Of a DNA stretch of 64,000 nt, positions 46,836 to 59,338 are shown piece after piece. Where the stretch lies: NCBI RefSeq assembly GCF_027595985.1, contig NC_073303.1:378006034-378070033 (forward strand), in the 5' to 3' direction. Made by a program: the position numbers and the translations under genes. The first letter of the stretch is position 1; the number at the start of each line of letters is the position of its first letter. The notes beneath the pieces are model-generated. The model was not told the origin of the DNA. It made no database searches and was given only the letters and a program-made list of their open reading frames with translations. The stretch comes from Sorex araneus. Taxonomy: Eukaryota; Chordata; Mammalia; Eulipotyphla; Soricidae.

Positions 46836-48512
46836 TGCATGACCTCTATGAGTGAAAGCCAAGTGGGAAACACAACTGAGATAATACACTTTTATGCATG
46901 TATACATATCTAGATAAGGATATTCCAGAATAATCTACACTTTCCCTACATGCATTCATTGAACAGAAATGAAGTCATTGTGAAAAATTCAAAGTTCAAA
47001 ATATCCTCTATAACTTTTGGTTAATGTTTAGTTTTATGACAGCGTCTACTGGATTTCAGTTTTAAAATATAAGGATTTCATTAAAATCATACTGAAATTT
47101 TTAGCCATAGAAAACAGAACAGAAATCTAGATTTTCAGTATGATTCTTTCTGGTCTTCATGAATTCAAGTAGTCTTTGACTTCACACGTCCTGTGATGCC
47201 TTATGTATTGTCTTTCTTATATTTTGTTACTAGTAAAATGCAGAAGCCAGAGTAATTAAAATAAACAAATGGAGAAACAAACAAAGGCAGCAGCTGAGAC
47301 TAAGGGGCCCCGGGGGGCTGGGAAGAGTCAATGCCAGGGCCAGGGCTAGAGTGGATTCGGGGCCAGCACACACGACTCATAAGCTTGTGGACTTACAGGC
47401 ATCAGAGAACAATCAGAAAAAATAGTTGAAACAAAGCATTTAGAAGAATATTTAGAAGAACAATTCGTTTCCTCTTTTTTTACTTTTTATTAAATTGGAA
47501 GTTATTTCAGGACAACAGAGCAAGCCGAACATTTCATCCAACAACCATTGATGTGATTGCCATGCGTTAGACACTTGGAAACCTCAAAGAACAAAGCAAG
47601 CAAAGATCTCATCTTTGAGTGAATAAGAAAGAATGAGAACTCTTATTCTCACACACGTCAAAGGGCTAAGCTCAAATTGTTGTGCCTGCATAGAGTGATC
47701 ATAAAGCTTCTCTCATTATTTAAGCTATGCAGAAACATATAGAACAAAAATGAACCTTCCATAATATGCATAAGCCCGACTGGATCAAACAAGAGTGTGA
47801 AAGTAGCATGAGACTCTGGAAAGAGTGGACAGGGCACATGCACGATGTCAGAAAAGTTGCTTCCTAGTAACGAGGGTAGAACTAGGGCAAGTGGAAACAC
47901 AACGCGCTACCTATAGGGCAAATGGCTCCAGCTCCTAGTGACTAAGGAAATAAACAGACAAATAATCAAGAAGGGGGAAATACATGCATTTATAGTTATT
48001 AAATTCACTTTTAACATACAGATATCTTTTCTGTTGCCAGATCCAGCTCAAACATCTGTTTTAGTCCTGGTGTTGGAATGACGTATGCATGAAAAATATG
48101 AATAAAGATGTTATAAACCCCAGTACCTCAATATAAATGGATTAAAAAAATCCTGAGGATTAAGGCTAGAGGAAAGGACAGTATGGATGATCCTGGTCCC
48201 ACCCCCAGCACAGCACAGCCTCCAGAGAATCTAACCCTCAGGTTTAAGGCTGGACAAGCCCCAGTGTTACCTGGGTAATGGACAGCACTTCAGGCCTGGG
48301 CAACCGAGCCCTTGGGCCCTTGCAGTGACCCACTTGGTTGCGCGAGATTACAGAAACAGTCTCCTGGGTCTCCTAAGAACTGAGTGCCTGAGGCACTCCA
48401 GCCAGCCCGACACCTCCTCCCCGCCAAAAAACTTCCAAGAACTTAAGTTTTCAGTGCCAGAAGTAAGTAGGAGGACCATGTAGAGTTTTTATAATTTATT
48501 ATTTATTTATTT
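46836..48512. other. Unassigned; possible L2-like remnant 47500-47970
   Basis: attgccatgcgttagacact, acaaagcaagcaaagatctc and agacaaataatcaag are spaced like an ancient L2/MIR-class 3' end. The match is weak. The rest is AT-rich, apart from a GC-richer block near 47300 and 48180-48430. Confidence 0.35.
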
Positions 48513-48688
48513 ATGTTTGAGGGACTAATCCAGAAATGCTCAGGGCTTGTTCCTGGAACCATGCTCAATAATCACTCCTGTAGTTTCCCCAGGGAGCCAT
48601 ACATGGTTCTCAGGGACCCAACCAAAGTCAACCTCGTGCAAGGCAAGCATCCTATCACTGTACTCTCTCTCTGGCCCTGAGTACATAA
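48513..48688 (-). mobile_element. Old SINE copy
   Basis: ggactaatccagaaatgctc, agggcttgttcctggaacca, ccagggagccatacatggtt, cctcgtgcaaggcaagcatc and ctctctctggccctgag, all in SINE order. Confidence 0.85.
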
Positions 48689-48764
48689 TTCTTGTTATAA
48701 TTAATGATGCCAAATGTAGAAGTCCTTGTTTAGGATGAAAGCCCAGAGTTGAATTAGGAAGTGA

Positions 48765-49140
48765 AACATTCATATTCGTTCCAGTGTTGCTTACAACTGG
48801 CAGCTGTCTACTGACAGACAATGAGTCCGCCCTAGAACTCAGTGTGTGTGGTGGAGCAGAGTTCAACCATGAAAAGAAAGGAAATTTTGTGATAAGTGAA
48901 GATACAGATGAACCTGAAAGGTGGGATGCTACTAAAATGTGCTGGCTTTGCATGAATCCCTCTTCCACAAGGCATATGAAACCACCCTGCTCACAGAAGC
49001 AGAGAACATGAAGGAGGAAGGGAATGGAGAATTGACAGAGTTCCCACTGTGAAGGAAAAAAATTCATACACTTACAAATGATCTAAAATGTACATGTCAC
49101 GCTGGATGTCCTGCAGTGGAAACACATGCATACTGAATGG
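48765..49140 (+). mobile_element. Old L1 3'-end fragment
   Basis: actggcagctgtctactgac, gagttcaaccatgaaaagaa, aaattttgtgataagtgaag and gatgaacctgaaaggtggga follow the L1 ORF2/3'-UTR junction. Any open frame here is incidental. Confidence 0.65.
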
Positions 49141-50444
49141 GAGAAAAGATGAAAACTTGTGATATCATCAAGCAGAGAAAACTCCATTATCTCCATGCAA
49201 CATTTCATTCTAACCCAAAACTTCTCTACCGGTTTATGTTAAACTATTTGTCTCCAACCTTGGTCCATCACTGCATAATAAGCACAGATGTTCCAGAATG
49301 TTTTTTTATCTCAGGCTAACTCTCTCCAGATTTCCCATCTGAGTCACTGGCACCATTTTCCTTTTTCCTACTTACAGAAGATAGAAGTCCGGAAGTCATT
49401 ATGAATAGTTCCTTCTCGTACCACCCAGTAGCTCCTATACAGTAAACTAGCTCCTGTCCAACTTAGATCATTATGGAGAAGATATTTGTGAATTGTAAAA
49501 ACAATGATAGGCAAGGAAGAGAAAAAGAAAGTATGGCAAATAATTGCCAGTGTTAGGTTTAAAACGCTAACGTGTGTGAATGGAGAAAATCCCTACCAGA
49601 ATAGACTTTCTTTCTAGGTAAAAACCTAGGAATTCTAGACTTAGAAGATTTGCCAAGCCAAGGCAAGGAGTACCGTCTTTATCAAGCAACTGAGTATATT
49701 GCACAGTTCGTTCTTTTGTTCGTACAGACTTGCAAAACTTAATTAACAATAAGTATGTGAATAAATTTCAAGTATTTGATTGCCGAAGATAATTTAAATC
49801 AGATACCAACCTGTCTCTGACTGATGCTGAATTCTGAGTGAATCTCATGAGGCAGCCTGACTCAGCAAGTCTACCCTCTTCTTAAATGTGACTCTAGACC
49901 ATCTGCTGATAGTTGCAAAAGACCATATTTCAACTTCTGTCTGAAGATCCTACTCAATCACTCATAAGAAGACAAGTAACTCAATGAATCTAAGTGAGCA
50001 TGTCTCCTAACAAATGTTCTAAACTCCAGCTCTTCTCTGTTTGACCTGATGGAATCCCCCACATCCTTGCCCATACATCGCGGGCCTGTCCTATGACCCT
50101 GGAATAAACCGTGATCTGTATTCTCCAATAAATTGTTTGCATTGTTGTACCATGGGCCATACCCAGGACTGTGGGTGGATAAGCACACACCCATCTGGTG
50201 GGTGATGTAATAGAATAGAACTTCGAACATAGAAGCCACCTGCTCTGCCTATTGGGCCACTGTCCACACCCAGAATAAGTTCTTTCTTGGCTTACTGCAA
50301 CTTGCTTAGCTTTCACTGACAAAGTCAGATATGTGTATATGTATAAATATAGGAGATAAACTTTTATATTAAATACTTGGAAGATTAAGTGGCACAACAA
50401 AATAGTAGCTCAGTTGTTTAGAAAGACTTCATTATTAAAAGGTA
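49141..50444. other. Unassigned
   Basis: Mixed, unique-looking sequence with no recognised exon or repeat. Confidence 0.4.
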
Positions 50445-50447
50445 ATT

Positions 50448-51041
50448 CACTGTATCACTGTATCACTGTTATCCCATTGATCAACAATTTGCTCTAGTGG
50501 GTGCCAGTAATGTCTCCATTCGTCCTAACCCTAAGATTTTAGCAGCCTCTCTTTACTTGTTCTTCCCAGAGGTGCTGCATTGGAGGTCCTTTCAGGGTAA
50601 GGGGAATGAGACCCATCATTGTTACTGTATTTGGCATATTGAATATGCCACGGAGACCATGCCAGGATCTGCTGTGCAGGCAGGATGCTCTCGGTACCTG
50701 GAGAACTAAGCTGCAAGAGGTCTAGGCAGAGTCTCTTGTCCCTATGCCTGGCTGTCTTCATCGGGGCCCCTCAGAGCGTGCTGGGTTGAGTTTCCCTCCC
50801 TGCCCCATTCAGAGCCCTGGCAACCGAAGACCAGCAGTCGAAGACCTCGAGAACCCAGTCACAACCATGCTCAAGGCCCCTCTCCACATGTTCAGACAAG
50901 CCTCACACATGAAGAAACTGGCAGAGGAACCAGGTATGTGGGACCCGAGGCTGATATCTCCAAGCCTGCTAGGATCAGGACTGGGCCTCCTCCATCCAGA
51001 TCCCCCTTTTCCAGTGGCTTGGCAGCCAAGTCCACAAACTG
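50448..51041 (-). mobile_element. Long RTE-tailed element with inverted 5' half
   Basis: 50448-50710 is the minus-strand 3' half: cactgtatcactgttatccc tail, gattttagcagcctctcttt and gtaaggggaatgagaccc family blocks, and body. From about 50715 the orientation flips: agagtctcttgtccctatgc starts the 5' block on the plus strand and runs to acaaactgccccc at 51041. Roughly 80-100 bp expected between the two halves are missing. This is the pattern of twin-primed 5' inversion. Confidence 0.82.
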
Positions 51042-51247
51042 CCCCCACCAGTAACGTCTTCATCGTGAGACTTGTTGTTACTATTTTTGGCATATCGAAT
51101 ATGCCACGGGGAGCTTGCCAGGCTCTGCCGTGCGGGCGAGATGCTCTCGGTAGCTTGCCAGACTCTCCGAGAGGGATAGAGGAATTGAATCTGGGTTGGC
51201 TGCATGCTAAGGCAAATGCCCTACTGCTGTGCTATCACTCCAGCCCC
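51042..51247 (-). mobile_element. RTE-tailed SINE lacking its tail
   Basis: ccagtaacgtcttcatcgtg leads into the complement of the body and a near-intact head ending gctatcactccagcccc. The last ~45 bp of the RTE tail, normally always kept, are missing at the junction with the inverted long element, so a deletion or recombination is implied. Confidence 0.88.
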
Positions 51248-52011
51248 AAGTGATTATATTTAATATTCAAAATAAAATGAAAAGTTTCTGCCACTGTCCT
51301 GTATACATTTCACTTGGGTCATTCTCCAAAAGGATGATTCTCTGGTACAAATGTTGATGGACATTTGCCTAGAACAGCGGTTTCCAAAGAGCGTGATTTA
51401 ACAGACCTCCTTCCATACATCTGTGGAATAATCCAGGGAGCTCGCTGTAGCCTCGGTGGACGCACTTGAGAGGACATTGTGTTCATTTGCTTGAAGAAGG
51501 CAGATTGCCAGGGTACGGGGGTTCTGAGTAATTAATTTTTTTTTTCTGAAAAGGTGATAGTAGGCCAAATATGTTCAGGAACTATGTGGGAATAATCTTT
51601 CTCTTTGGTTTCTCTTGTCTCCTCCCTTCACTTGATGAACTCTCACAGGAAATATAATTTCTCTCTTGGAAAGATCTGGTTATAGATCACATTATAGTCT
51701 CATATTAAACCGATAAATATATGATTGAGAAAATGTTCATGCCAGTGATAAGCAATACAGAAGGCCATGTGGGACAGAGAGGACCCCTGGGTCACTATGG
51801 GAGACACCTTGCTATTGAAGGGAGGACTTTGGAAAAGTTTCACAGGCATGGCAACATTTGAAATAATTATTGGAAAATATGGAAAATACAATTATTGACT
51901 TATTTTTTTACATTTCTTCCAATTTAAGCTAGACTGCAACAATGATTTGAAACACCAGGAATGGGTTGTCATTCTAAAGTACGGAAACTAGCACAAAGCT
52001 GATTTTGACAA
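51248..52011. other. Unassigned
   Basis: Mixed sequence, AT-rich at both ends. Nothing recognised. Confidence 0.4.
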
Positions 52012-52018
52012 CATTATA

Positions 52019-52267
52019 GCACTGTTGTAGCACTGTCGTCCCATTGTTCATTGATTTGCTCAAGCCAGCACCAGTAACATTTCCATTGTGAGACTTGTCG
52101 TTACTGTTCTTGGCATATCGAATATGCCATGGGTAGCTTGCCAGGCTCTGCCATGCGGGTGGGATACTCTTGGTAGCTTACCAGCCTCTCAGAGAGGAAT
52201 GGAGGAACTAAACCCAGGTTGGCTGCATGCAAGACAAGTGCCCTACCCTCTGTGGTATTGCTCTAGT
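52019..52267 (-). mobile_element. RTE-tailed tRNA SINE
   Basis: gcactgttgtagcactgtcg tail, ttcattgatttgctcaagcc, gcttgccaggctctgccatg and a head ending ggtattgctctagt. The short duplication cattata lies at 52012-52018 and 52268-52274. Confidence 0.93.
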
Positions 52268-52479
52268 CATTATATTTAGCATATACATTATATTTAGCAT
52301 ATATATGTACTTATTATAATGTTTTCAAGTCATTCAAATTAAAAATATTTCCAAAAAATGATTCAGCTGTGACAGAAAAATCTGTATATTAACTCTTGAA
52401 TATATCTTTGGCATTTACAAAGGATTATTCACAACAAGCAATCCAAAACAAATTATATTGAGCCTGCTTTTGGGTATGC

Positions 52480-52620
52480 TTAGGTGGTCGTGGGAAAATT
52501 TGAAATGATGGTGGTGGGAAGATGTCATGGTGAGGAGATTGGTGTTGGAATATTGAATGTAATAAATTATTGTGAACAACTTTATAAAAATAAGTAAAAT
52601 TGAAAATAAATCTCCTTAGG
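52480..52620 (+). mobile_element. Old L1 3'-end fragment
   Basis: gatggtggtgggaagatgtc, ggtgttggaatattgaatgt and ttgtgaacaactttataaaa followed by AATAAA match the type at 11570 and 54850. Confidence 0.6.
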
Positions 52621-53293
52621 GTTAGTTAAAATAGCTCTGATTAATTTATTATTTGGCTCCGTTATCAGCCACAGTAAAATGACTCTGGAAAGTCCAAGAT
52701 AACACGGGTTTGCATAGAGCCCTGCGGACTGTTGTGATGTACCACTCATAAGCGTGAAGATCATCTGGGGTGTTTGTTAAACTATTGAGTAAATTAGCTA
52801 GAGGCACAGTGACAACTCAAATCTACCAGCAATTTAGTCCAGATTGCTTACACTAAGCAGATCTGAATATAATGCAATGAAGAGACAGAAGGTATCAATG
52901 TAGAATGATTCTATCTGGTTTTAATGTCTCATTGAAATGAATTGGAAATCCCAGAATATACCTACTTTATTTGAGATTGTTAAAATAACCACTTCTCATT
53001 TCCAATGTTGCTTGTGGCTCTATAAACTGAGTAAAATAATTCAATTATCCCTGTTTATCTGCAGTCCTACCAGAGGGGAGTCATTGGCCGTTGTGCCAGA
53101 GGACAAGGTCATTTGACAAAGTGGATCATGCACTGCTTCAAGGTTACAGAAAACCTTGTCTTCTCTGGAAATGGGAGAGGTCAGAGAGCCTCTAGGAAAA
53201 AAAAATCTAGTATTAAGTTCTTGTTCTGTGAACTCTAGCTTCATCTTATTAATATAATTTTCTTTAAGTTATTGGATAATGATATAACGCATA
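52621..53293. other. Unassigned
   Basis: Mixed, unique-looking spacer. No gene recognised. Confidence 0.4.
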
Positions 53294-53501
53294 TTGGCCG
53301 ACCCAGGTTCAATTCCTCCATCCCTCTTGGAGAGCCCAGCAAGCTACTGAGAGTATCCCGCCCACACGCAGAGCCTGGCAAGCTACCTGTGGCGTATTCG
53401 ATATGCCAAAAACAGTAACAACAAGTCTCACAATGGATACGTTACTGGTGCCCACTCAAGCAAAAACGATGAACAACGGGACAACAGTGCTACAGTGCTA
53501 A
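53294..53501 (+). mobile_element. RTE-tailed tRNA SINE, head truncated
   Basis: attggccgacccaggttcaa starts within the tRNA-like head; paired ggcaagctacc-type motifs, aaaacagtaacaacaagtct and the tail with gcaaaaacgatgaacaacgg and acagtgctacagtgcta follow. Confidence 0.93.
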
Positions 53502-54439
53502 TATATCTAATGTGCATAAAGCTGGGAAGAGTAAGCACTAAACGAAAATAACTTTGACCCCCTCCTTCCAGCACTCACCTTGTTCCCTCCCTGTTCTTCC
53601 TGCTTGCTCTTCCCTCCTTGTCCTCGTTCCTCTCCTTCTCCTCTCCTCCTCTCCCCTGCCACCCTTGCCATCACATTCACGGCTTCCTTTACAAGACTCC
53701 CTTCCAGAGGAGAGAGTATGTATCAAGGAGTACACTTGTTTATGTGTAATGCTAGTGTAGTGCTTCCAACAAATTGAAATGTTTTATACTCAGACATTCA
53801 AAAGGCCCCAGGTCAATACCATCGGGGACAGGGGAGCCACTGAGAGGTACAGTTGATGAATCAATATTGACAGCAGCCACAGCTAAAGACCTGGTTTATG
53901 AACGCTCGGTCCAGATAACTCACCTCTGAGATGCCAGATCCAAGATACATTCTGATCTCCACCCCTGGTGCTCCTAATCCTTCTCCACTTAAGACTGCCA
54001 GAGACCCTAGCTGGGGAGAGGAGGACCCTCCCTGTCCTGCTAATGAACAACTGCAAAGAAACTCTTTGGAGATCCCCCCAAACCCCCACTGTTTGTCACC
54101 TAGCCTGTTCCTCGATTCTGGGTCTTAAGGATGAGGCTGTTTCTCTCCCTCTCCACAGCTAATTGAGTTGCATGCTATCGACCTCCGGGAGAGTGGCTCT
54201 GGTACTCAGGAGAGCCCACCTCGCCCACACTTTCTGAACTAACTGCCCACGCAATAGCTTGGAGACAGTGGATTCTTCTAGTTTGTTCCCAAGATTATAC
54301 CAAATGCTGGATATACAGAATGGACACCACAGCTATCATAGTAAAAGTTTATTTACACCCGGCATGGGACCTAGAGGCTCTGAGCTTTTAATCAGGGAGG
54401 TGTTTTTAACATTTCTTTAACATTTCTTTACAAATACTT
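53502..54439. other. Unassigned; pyrimidine-rich 53560-53700
   Basis: A CT-rich stretch is followed by a GC-moderate segment to about 54250. It could be the pyrimidine strand of an antisense L1 3' UTR. No exon recognised. Confidence 0.35.
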
Positions 54440-54950
54440 TTATTTAACATGATATCCAACACAGAATGATCTCACTTGTCTGTGGCATATAGAATACTGG
54501 ATAAGGAAATGTATTAGTAAAAGGGGGATGCTTAGATCATCCTTGAACCCAGTATTTAGAGAGGAGACAAGACAGAGAAGGAAAGAAATCAAGTGTGTGT
54601 GTGGGGGGGGAGAAAGAATGGGAAGTAATGGGTTAACAGGCATCAGGGCTTCAGTTATACCCCTGATATGAGTGAGGGGGAGAGCCATCTACCCAAACCA
54701 CAGATTCAACAGAACTGAAAACATGAGCTCTAAGCAGCAATCACTGAGACTTTGAAATGTGCCTGTCAGGCTGACGGGTGGGTGGAGTGGGGGTTCGGAT
54801 GGGGAGGAAATCTGGGAACACCGGGGAGGGAAGCTGTCACTGCTGGGGGATTCGTGTTGAATTACTGTACGCCTAAAATGCAACTCTCAGTAACTTTGTA
54901 AGGCATAGCTCCTTAATAAACATTTTAAAAATACATAAATAAAATGAAAT
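54440..54950 (+). mobile_element. L1 3'-UTR fragment
   Basis: acacagaatgatctcacttg with tctgtggcatatagaatact (the L1 end-of-ORF2/UTR motif), a GA/GT-rich UTR, then gtgttgaattactgtacgcc, cagtaactttgtaaggcat and an AATAAA/A-rich end. Confidence 0.8.
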
Positions 54951-55845
54951 TTAAAAGGAGGTCTCCCTATAAGGAAAAAAAACCCTTTAATTGATCAATT
55001 GTAGACCTAAACACACCATCTTTCACATTGTGTGAGAATGTGAGAAATAGTGGCCCAGACTTTATTTTAATTTTCATTTGAGGAACAAAATGCTCTAGGA
55101 CATTATGTGGGGGAAGATAGTCTGTTATTTGTGTGCACTATTTTTTCTTCTTCTTAATTTTGACAGGCATGAGACAGTTGTCCTCTTAAGAAAAGAGAAA
55201 AATGACAGCAGGATTAACTTTCTCCGATGAAGAACTCTTCCTCGGAAAACGGTCGTACCTTGAACAAAGCCGCTTCATGTCTACACAGAATGATGATAAC
55301 AAGACAAAAAGGAACCTAGAGGGAAGCAAACGAGAAGTGTGACCTTGGCTAGGAACTGTGAGACAAGAGGCTGCGTGATGCAGAGGCTGCAGGCAATGCA
55401 CAGGAGGGGACCGCTTGCTACCAGCCTCGGCTGCTGTGCCCAGGCACACAAGGTCACACAAGAGCACGGCCTCACCCACAGCCAGAGCAGATGGCGCAAA
55501 GGAAAGTGAAACGGAGCAGGGAACCGGGACTGCAGAAGTACATGTGATAACAGGCGTACAGTAGATGTGATCACAGATATCAAAAGGAGAATCAGGCCTG
55601 GGGGATAGAAATCATAACCCCTGTATTCAGGCTACTTGGTGAAAAAAATCACAAATCAATGTCGAAACCCACATAACAGCCATGGATCTGCAAGGGTAAC
55701 GTGAGAAAATTCATGGCCAGATACTGAATATATTGTTCAACGTTATTTAGGTTGTATTTTATGGTTGTGTAACATGTGACAGCATTTAGTTCCCATATAT
55801 ATAAACACATGTAGTCACATATACATGACACATACATATATGAAC
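54951..55845. other. Unassigned; GC-richer 55230-55520
   Basis: No recognised gene or repeat. The GC-richer block has an open frame on the minus strand (55281-55583) lacking known domains. Confidence 0.35.
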
Positions 55846-55854
55846 ACATATATG

Positions 55855-56520
55855 TGCAGAATCTCCTGCCTCTGCACCGAGCCTTCTTTCTTCACCAGGG
55901 CCCCTCGGAGGAGGGTGGGTTGAGTTTCCCTCCCCGCCCCAAGCAGAGCTGAAAATCTCCGGAACCCAGCCACGGCCATGCTCAAGGCCACTCTCCACAC
56001 ACTCGGACGAGCTTCACAATGAAGGAACCGACAGAGGAACCCAGGTATGCAGGACCCATGACTGAGATCTCCAAGCCTGCTCAGATCGGGACTCGGCCTC
56101 CTTCACCCAGACACCCCGTTTCCCAGTAGATTGGCAGTCATACCCACAAACTGCCCCCGGCACCATGTAATCTCATCAATGGCCAAGATCCAGACACTAT
56201 ATAAAACAAAGCTCCAGGAAGTGCACAGCCACGTTATAGTCTATCTATATACATTTTCTGTCCCTCTAGGATTGCCCAGCAAGCTACCAAGAGTATCGCA
56301 CCCACAAGGCAGAGCCTGCCAAGCTCCCTGTGGTGTATTTGATATGCCAAAAATAGTAACAAGAATGGGTATCAATCCCCTGACCCTGAAAGAGCCTCCA
56401 ATATGGACAAGTAAGGAGAGGCTGCTAAAATCTCAGGTTGGGATGAATGGAGATGTCACTGGTGCCCGCTCAAGCAAATTGATGAACAACGGGATGACAG
56501 TGATACAGTGATACACTGAT
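55855..56520 (+). mobile_element. Long RTE-tailed non-autonomous element, full length
   Basis: 666 bp, the most complete copy: 5' end tgcagaatctcctgcctctg, shared 5' block with ggcccctcggaggagggtgg and gccatgctcaaggccactct, atctcatcaatggccaagat, the SINE-shared body, the ccctgaccctgaaagagcct block, then gggatgaatggagatgtcac and gcaaattgatgaacaacggg. It ends in gatacagtgatac repeats. The duplication acatatatg lies at 55846-55854 and 56521-56529. The tail still translates as DEWRCHWCPL-QIDEQRDD, the RTE C-terminus. Confidence 0.92.
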
Positions 56521-56530
56521 ACATATATGA

Positions 56531-56703
56531 GCCTGGCAAGCTACTGAGAGTATTCTGCCCACACAGCAAAGCCTGGCAAGCTACCTGTGGCATATTCAAT
56601 ATGCCAAAAAAACAATAACAACAAGTCTCACAATGGAGACATTACTGGTGCCCGCTCAAGCAAATTGATGAGCAACAGGAGGACAGTGATAGAGTGACAG
56701 TGA
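56531..56703 (+). mobile_element. 5'-truncated RTE-tailed SINE abutting the previous element
   Basis: gcctggcaagctactgagag, second motif, aacaataacaacaagtctc, gcaaattgatgagcaacagg and gacagtgatagagtgacagt. It begins 2 bp after the preceding element's target duplication, so the two insertions are back to back. Confidence 0.92.
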
Positions 56704-59130
56704 TATATACACACTTGCTAAATTAACAATAAGATCTGAGTACTAACATTCTGTCCTTCCTTGTTATGGAAATGTTTGCCAAAATATTCGCAAATTAAAT
56801 ATCTGATAAGTGGGCTATGTATCAGCAGACCCATATTTTGTGCTGGCATGATATGAGCATGTATGCATATGTGACTCTCATTAAATCTGCCGTGTTTCAT
56901 GTATAGCTTTGGGGACTTTGACAGCAAGTGAAATTCATTTTTCTATGAAATAGTCATTAAAGCTAGTTGGCATCAATCTTATATCACTCTATAGTTTTAG
57001 ATAATATACAAATCCAAGAAGCATTTCATTTTGTTCATGATTGTTGTCATATTGTAAATAACTGAATCACGTAAAATTAATGTTAATGCTAAATATAACA
57101 ATATTATGAAAGTAGTCCTTGGTCCTTATTTCCAGCACTGCAGCTGTCGGTGGGGACATCTGTCTCCAACTAATAAGAATACCCCAGAATGGGGGCTCTC
57201 CAATGCAGATACATAGTAATTATCGATTTATCTTCACAGGGAACTCTTTTTCCTTTTTTGGTTCTAAATTCTTCACTTTAGTTTCCACTTGGAATAACCC
57301 GAGTCACGGACATTCTTAGGCATTCTCGGACTCCCAAGGTGGTCACAGGGAACTGCCCCATCTAACTTAGCTTTCCTACAGCGCCACGCTGCTAATGTGA
57401 ATAGTTTAAAGTAGAAATACAGGAGGAAAGTGTGTAACCATATCCCTTATGGCCTTTCCCTCCCTTTCTCTGCCCAAAGGAAAAACTCCAGTGTGAATAA
57501 TCACTGAGGCAGTAGGGATTATGACTCTGTTTGAATAATAAAAAACCTGCTTTTCTAAACACACGTTATCCATTCAAAACAAACACATACTTTTTTTTTT
57601 GTAAAATTAGGTAATTCCTACCTCTGAGTTTTTGTATATGCAATTATTCCCAAGGAAATACCTTTTCCTTTCCTGTAATTGACATTTTATTTGTTTATAA
57701 CCTCACTCAACCCACTAAAAAGAAACAAAGCTTTCTGGCACGTTCCCTAAAATGTATTACTCTTTTGCTCACCTGCCTTCATGATTTTTAATGTTTCTTT
57801 TTATCAATTTTCATTAGCACCAGGTTGTTTCAGTAGTCAATAAATATTTGCTGAAATCCTAAAAGACTAACATGGGTATATAGAATTATAATACACCTTA
57901 TTTTTTATCAAGAGGGCAATTATCTTATATTATTATATTCTAAACTGATTGTAATGAATTATAAGCCACATGGCTTTGCTAAGCACCAAATGGAGAAAGG
58001 ACTCCTTCCCTGCTAGCAGCTGCCTCTGAGAAGCCCTGTTTGGTTAGCAGGCGCTACAGGAATCAAATCTGTTCCACCATGGCACCCAGGGAAATGATCT
58101 CAATTTGCTAAACCCATGAGAGTTGACAGATTGGAGTGCTCTAAAGTCAACTGAACATATAGCTTCAAAATATGTGCCTACATAACAAAAGTATCCTAGC
58201 CGAGATTTTGCGGCTATTTTGAAACCTCTTAAGTGGAAGTGTGTCAGATTTAATAATTCTTTGGCATTTTAATTTAATTTCTTGCAACATTTAATATGAA
58301 CGGTATAAAAAAGGACTCAAGTATAATGCAAAGACTGTGGCTGTTGCTGCAATCTTTGATTTATTTTCTTTGTGCAAACTGAAGTTAATCCTAAAGGTTG
58401 CCTTTCAGTGTCTTACTAAATGGAACTTTGCTGATATTCCTACAAAACATTATAATTAAATGACCAGGTGCCTGCGAGGAACCATTTACAGGAAATCCAC
58501 TGTCTTCATTTTCATTTTCCACTTCCCACAATCTTTCCTGACTTAAAATGGCAGTTATTCTTCATCCCTAGAATACGGTGATAATGTTTTAGGGTATAAT
58601 CTTTTAACTCCTGCTGATAATCCTGCCCAATAGACGCTGAAATATCAGTGACTGATAATGCTGGAGATGGTGTCTCTAGGATACCTTTGGCCAAGATATC
58701 AATGATGGAGGTTGGAGCAACCAGAATCTATTTGTTTTCTAAAGCTAACTAATAAAAAGGAAAGCAAAAGATAGATAACTCTACTTCACTGCTGACCTCT
58801 GGCTGAGCGTGGCTAGATCAGCTCATCAGCCTTTCAGAGAGAATGAGATTCTCAAATGCAGGGATGATTTTGTTCCTCATTTTTTAAAAAATGTACAATT
58901 TAGAAATAAAAGTTTAAATGCAAAATTTGAAGGACTTGATTCAAAATTTGCATGAACTTGATTCTTGAAAATCTAGGATAAGTCATAGAGAACCGCACAT
59001 ATGTATGTTCTCTTCATGACCTTGCTTCTCTATCCCATTCCTTCCCACAATTTTAACATTTCTTTCATGAGAGCATTGGCTATATTTTTTATCTCCAGCC
59101 ACAGATTCACTTTTGCTTTTTTGGGGAAGC
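56704..59130. other. 2.4-kb repeat-poor stretch
   Basis: Mostly AT-rich. 57800-57860 ends in tcaataaatatttgctgaaa, like an ancient MIR/L2 3' end. A 60-codon minus-strand frame at 58512-58694 has non-repetitive composition but no recognised family. Otherwise nothing assigned. Confidence 0.4.
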
Positions 59131-59131
59131 T

Positions 59132-59194
<63 letters not shown>
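59131..59194. repeat. (TG)n microsatellite
   Basis: tgtgtatg followed by about 28 perfect TG units. Confidence 0.96.
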
Positions 59195-59195
<1 letters not shown>

Positions 59196-59338
59196 TAGAG
59201 GGCATGGAGGAACTTGGACCACACAAGGCTGTGCTCAGGGCTCATGGCTTTATGCTTAAGGATTGTTCCTGACGGTGCTCAGGAGACCATGCACAATGCT
59301 GGGAACCAAACTGGGGTCAGCTGCCTGCAAGGAAAACA
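59195..59338 (-). mobile_element. Old SINE copy
   Basis: tgtgctcagggctcatggct, gattgttcctgacggtgctc, aggagaccatgcacaatgct and ggggtcagctgcctgcaagg. Its A-rich tail position is occupied by the TG microsatellite, which may have grown from it. Confidence 0.8.

Noticed and set aside
48540-49067. 175-codon minus-strand frame
   Set aside because: It crosses an old SINE and an L1 3' end on the opposite strand, so it is a chance frame.
4612-56703. Regularly recurring ~200-250-bp units, considered as a CRISPR or satellite array
   Set aside because: The units are dispersed, in both orientations, individually flanked by target duplications and built like SINEs.
58512-58694. 60-codon minus-strand frame with non-repetitive composition
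   Set aside because: Length is within chance for AT-rich DNA; no recognised motif.
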